From: Sphaerisporangium sp. TRM90804
GTDB lineage: Bacteria; Actinomycetota; Actinomycetes; Streptosporangiales; Streptosporangiaceae
NCBI RefSeq assembly: GCF_029846175.1
Contig: NZ_JARWAC010000006.1
Span: forward strand, 113,814-177,813
DNA length: 64,000 nucleotides
Direction: 5' to 3'
Both the position numbers and the translations under genes were made by a program. Below the pieces are notes generated by a model. The model was not told the DNA's origin. It did not search any database and saw only the letters and a program-made list of their open reading frames with translations. Shown here piece after piece: positions 62,093-64,000 of this stretch; within the stretch, counting starts at the first letter, position 1, and every line of letters starts with the position of its first letter.

Positions 62093-62452
62093 GTGAAGTA
62101 CATGATCATGCTCTACGCGAGCCCGGCGACCCGGGACGCCTTGTCCGCCGGCCAGCGCGACGAGGTGCTCCGGGACCACGACCGGTTCCGCGGCCTGACA
62201 GACGGGTCGGGTGAGCTTCTCGGCGCCGAGACGCTCGCCGACCCGTCCACGGCCGTCACCGTCCGGATACGCGAGGGAATCCCGACGGTGACGGCCGGCT
62301 CCTGCGGGGAGGCCGGGGAGCACCTCAGCGGCTACTACCTGGTTGACTGCGAGAGCCGGGAACGCGCGGTCGAGCTTGCCGCGCTCGTTCCCGCCGGATA
62401 CACGGCGACAGAGGTTCGGCCGCTGATGAACCAGAACGGGACGGAGATGTGA
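62093..62452 (+). CDS. YciI-like protein with altered DGPF motif
   Basis: 119 residues, GTG start with GGGAGG upstream. YCII-related fold: MKYMIMLYASPATRD, then the usual VTDGPFAETKE-x-L-x-GYYLVDC block reads VTAGSCGEAGEHLSGYYLVDC, so the signature DGPF is AGSC. The C-terminal TEVRPLMNQ fits the family. It shares a GTGA overlap with the sigma-factor gene. ECF42-group sigma factors are regularly encoded with such proteins, whose role is not established. Confidence 0.82.
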   Translation: MKYMIMLYASPATRDALSAGQRDEVLRDHDRFRGLTDGSGELLGAETLADPSTAVTVRIREGIPTVTAGSCGEAGEHLSGYYLVDCESRERAVELAALVPAGYTATEVRPLMNQNGTEM

Positions 62453-63693
62453 CCGGCGAGACCCACATCGAGGGCGTGCTGCGGGAGCTGGCACCGCAGG
62501 TCCTCGGCATCCTCATCCGCCGGCACGGCTGGTTCGACGCGTGCGAGGACGCCGTGCAGGAGGCCCTGCTCGCCGCCACCGTGCAGTGGCCCGGCGAAGG
62601 CGTTCCGGACAACCCCCGCGCATGGCTGATCACCGTGGCGACCCGCCGGCTCACCGACCAGTGGCGCAGCGACCACGCTCGCCGCCGGCGGGAGGCGACG
62701 ATCACCGCGATGGACCTGGCCTCGGCGCCGTCGGAGCCCGGCCCGGACGAGGACCGGCCGGCCGAGCGGGACGACACGCTGACCCTGCTGTTCCTGTGCT
62801 GTCACCCCGCCCTCACCGGGGCCTCGCAGATCGCGCTCACGCTCCGGGCGGTCGGCGGCCTGACGACGGCGCAGATCGCCCGCGCCTTCCTGGTGCCCGA
62901 GGCGACCATGGCGCAGCGCATCAGCCGGGCCAAGCAGCGCATCAAGGGCGCCGGCACCACGTTCCACATGCCGACCGGCGACGAGCGCGCCGAGCGCCTG
63001 GGCGCGGTGCTGCACGTGCTCTACCTGATCTTCAACGAGGGGTACACGGCGACGTCGGGCCCCGACCTGCACCGCGAGGACCTCACCGCCGAGGCCATCC
63101 GCCTCACCCGCCTGGTGCACCGGTCGCTGCCCGGCGACGGCGAGGTGACCGGCCTCCTGGCGCTCATGCTGCTCACCGACTCGCGCCGCCCGGCGCGCAC
63201 CGGTGCCGACGGGACCCTGGTGCCGCTGGCCGAGCAGGACCGCACCCTCTGGAACGCCGCGTACATCAAGGAGGGCGTGGCGCTCATCAGCGACGCCCTG
63301 GCGAACAGCCCCGTCGGCCCATACCAGCTCCAGGCCGCCATCGCCGCCGTCCACGCGGAGGCCGGACACGCGGACGACACCGACTGGCCGCAGATCCTCG
63401 CCCTCTACGTCCTGCTCGGACACGTCGCCCCGAACCCGATGGTGACGCTCAACCACGCCGTGGCCCTGGCCATGGTCGACGGCCCGCGAGCCGGCCTGGC
63501 TCTGCTGAAGACGCTGGACGACGACGACCGGGTGACCGCCCACCACCGGCTCGACGCGGTGCGCGCCCATCTGCTGGAACTCTCCGGCGACCCGGAGGCC
63601 GCCGGAGCCCACTACCGCCAGGCCGCCCGCCGCACCACGAGCCTGCCCGAGCAGCGCTACCTGGAAAGCCAGGCCGCCCGCCTGACCCGATAA
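62449..63693 (+). CDS. ECF42-like RNA polymerase sigma factor
   Basis: 414 residues, GTG start in a 4-bp overlap with the YciI-like gene. Sigma region 2: CEDAVQEALLAATVQWPGEGVPDNPRAWLITVATRRLTDQWR. Region 4: LTLRAVGGLTTAQIARAFLVPEATMAQRISRAKQRI. The C-terminal half (about 200 residues) is the helical TPR-like extension typical of ECF42, including ILALYVLLGHVAPNPMVTLNHAVALAMVDGP. There is no classical anti-sigma gene; control is thought to go through the C-terminal extension and the YciI/DGPF partner. Confidence 0.92.
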   Translation: MTGETHIEGVLRELAPQVLGILIRRHGWFDACEDAVQEALLAATVQWPGEGVPDNPRAWLITVATRRLTDQWRSDHARRRREATITAMDLASAPSEPGPDEDRPAERDDTLTLLFLCCHPALTGASQIALTLRAVGGLTTAQIARAFLVPEATMAQRISRAKQRIKGAGTTFHMPTGDERAERLGAVLHVLYLIFNEGYTATSGPDLHREDLTAEAIRLTRLVHRSLPGDGEVTGLLALMLLTDSRRPARTGADGTLVPLAEQDRTLWNAAYIKEGVALISDALANSPVGPYQLQAAIAAVHAEAGHADDTDWPQILALYVLLGHVAPNPMVTLNHAVALAMVDGPRAGLALLKTLDDDDRVTAHHRLDAVRAHLLELSGDPEAAGAHYRQAARRTTSLPEQRYLESQAARLTR

Positions 63694-63817
63694 GCGCGAG
63701 CCCTCCGTGGTGCACGGTCCCCTGATCGAGCCAGTCTGATCGAGCCCGTCACCGGAAACCGGCCGTCGCCCGAGTCGGCGACGTAGGCTCCGGCGGGAAA
63801 GGGCCGGTGAACGCGAA

Positions 63818-63844
63818 AGGGCCGCCCACACCGTGGACGGCCCT
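63818..63844 (-). terminator. rRNA-operon terminator, distal hairpin
   Basis: AGGGCCG-13-CGGCCCT lies downstream of the 5S gene (minus strand). Its loop shares CCCACA/CCGTGGAC with the proximal hairpin, so the two are related copies. Confidence 0.7.
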
Positions 63845-63871
63845 CAACACACGACAACGAACAGGAACAAC

Positions 63872-63910
63872 GCGAGGGAGCCACCCACAATCCGTGGACG
63901 GCTCCCTCGC
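63872..63910 (-). terminator. rRNA-operon terminator, proximal hairpin
   Basis: A perfect 11-bp stem GCGAGGGAGCC/GGCTCCCTCGC begins about 22 bases after the 5S end on the minus strand and is followed there by a T-rich sequence. Confidence 0.85.
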
Positions 63911-63931
63911 GTCACCTGTCATTCAAAATTT

Positions 63932-64000
63932 TGTCCGGCGGTGTCCTACTCTCCCACACCGTCCCCGGTGCAGTACCATCGGCGCTGGAAAGCTTAACTT
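63932..64000 (-). rRNA. 5S ribosomal RNA, 3' part
   Basis: The minus strand contains the 5S 3' half: CGCCGATGGTACTGCACCGG, then GTGGGAGAGTAGGACACCGC and CGGAC. The gene continues beyond the window; 23S and 16S are expected further right on the minus strand. Confidence 0.95.

Overview
The window is very GC-rich, with dense genes on both strands, strong third-position GC bias and many GTG starts. It encodes MEP-pathway isoprenoid genes, an F420-type LLM oxidoreductase, a KstR2-like regulator, PucR regulators, a Ser/Thr kinase with an extracellular sensor and an ECF42-like sigma factor. This points to a filamentous actinomycete, probably Streptosporangiales (Nonomuraea/Streptosporangium-like). 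The genus is inferred only. The right edge enters the 3' end of a 5S rRNA on the minus strand, so an rRNA operon continues beyond 64000.

Layout. 1-16 kb: an SDR fragment, a secreted M14 peptidase, a relic of a VapC/PIN toxin, an ATP-grasp protein, a GH3 hexosaminidase behind a perfect palindrome, and a FadA6-like thiolase lacking its catalytic cysteines. The thiolase is divergent from a KstR2-like TetR gene that is coupled to an AlkD-like glycosylase. Then come a methyltransferase, a MerR regulator, a ThuA-like protein, a serine hydrolase and a receptor kinase with three repeated extracellular domains. 16-31 kb: a VOC protein, an RsbW-like ATPase divergent from an HTH/TPR regulator, an aminoacyl-lipid synthase (DUF2156) divergent from an esterase, a thioesterase, a tail-anchored CHAP protein, an acyl-CoA ligase-amidohydrolase operon, and a large LuxR regulator followed by an MBL-fold hydrolase with a LuxR-type box.

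31-42 kb, mostly minus strand: DUF3037 plus HipA-like kinase, DUF4081 acetyltransferase, TAP-like peptidase, SpoIIE-type phosphatase, ispG and dxr. The site-2 protease gene usually found between dxr and ispG in actinomycetes is absent; a 25-bp palindrome lies there. Two tandem trypsin-like proteases follow. 42-59 kb is an amino-acid/polyamine catabolic island: aldehyde dehydrogenase, TetR, PucR, GABA transaminase, saccharopine-dehydrogenase-like protein, orphan PotD-like lipoprotein, collagen-like secreted protein, transaminase-mmsA operon, MFS pump with TetR, and a second PucR. 59-64 kb: two secreted proteins, a YciI-like/ECF42 sigma pair and the rRNA terminators.

Working together, the two PucR-transaminase modules plus the aldehyde dehydrogenases can carry GABA, beta-alanine or polyamine carbon into central metabolism. 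Several genes here (merR, gabT, the saccharopine-dehydrogenase-like gene, the second pucR, probably the MFS gene) lack a Shine-Dalgarno sequence but have TANNNT 6-7 nt before the start codon, so they are probably leaderless. No CRISPR array, transposase, tRNA or complete prophage was seen.
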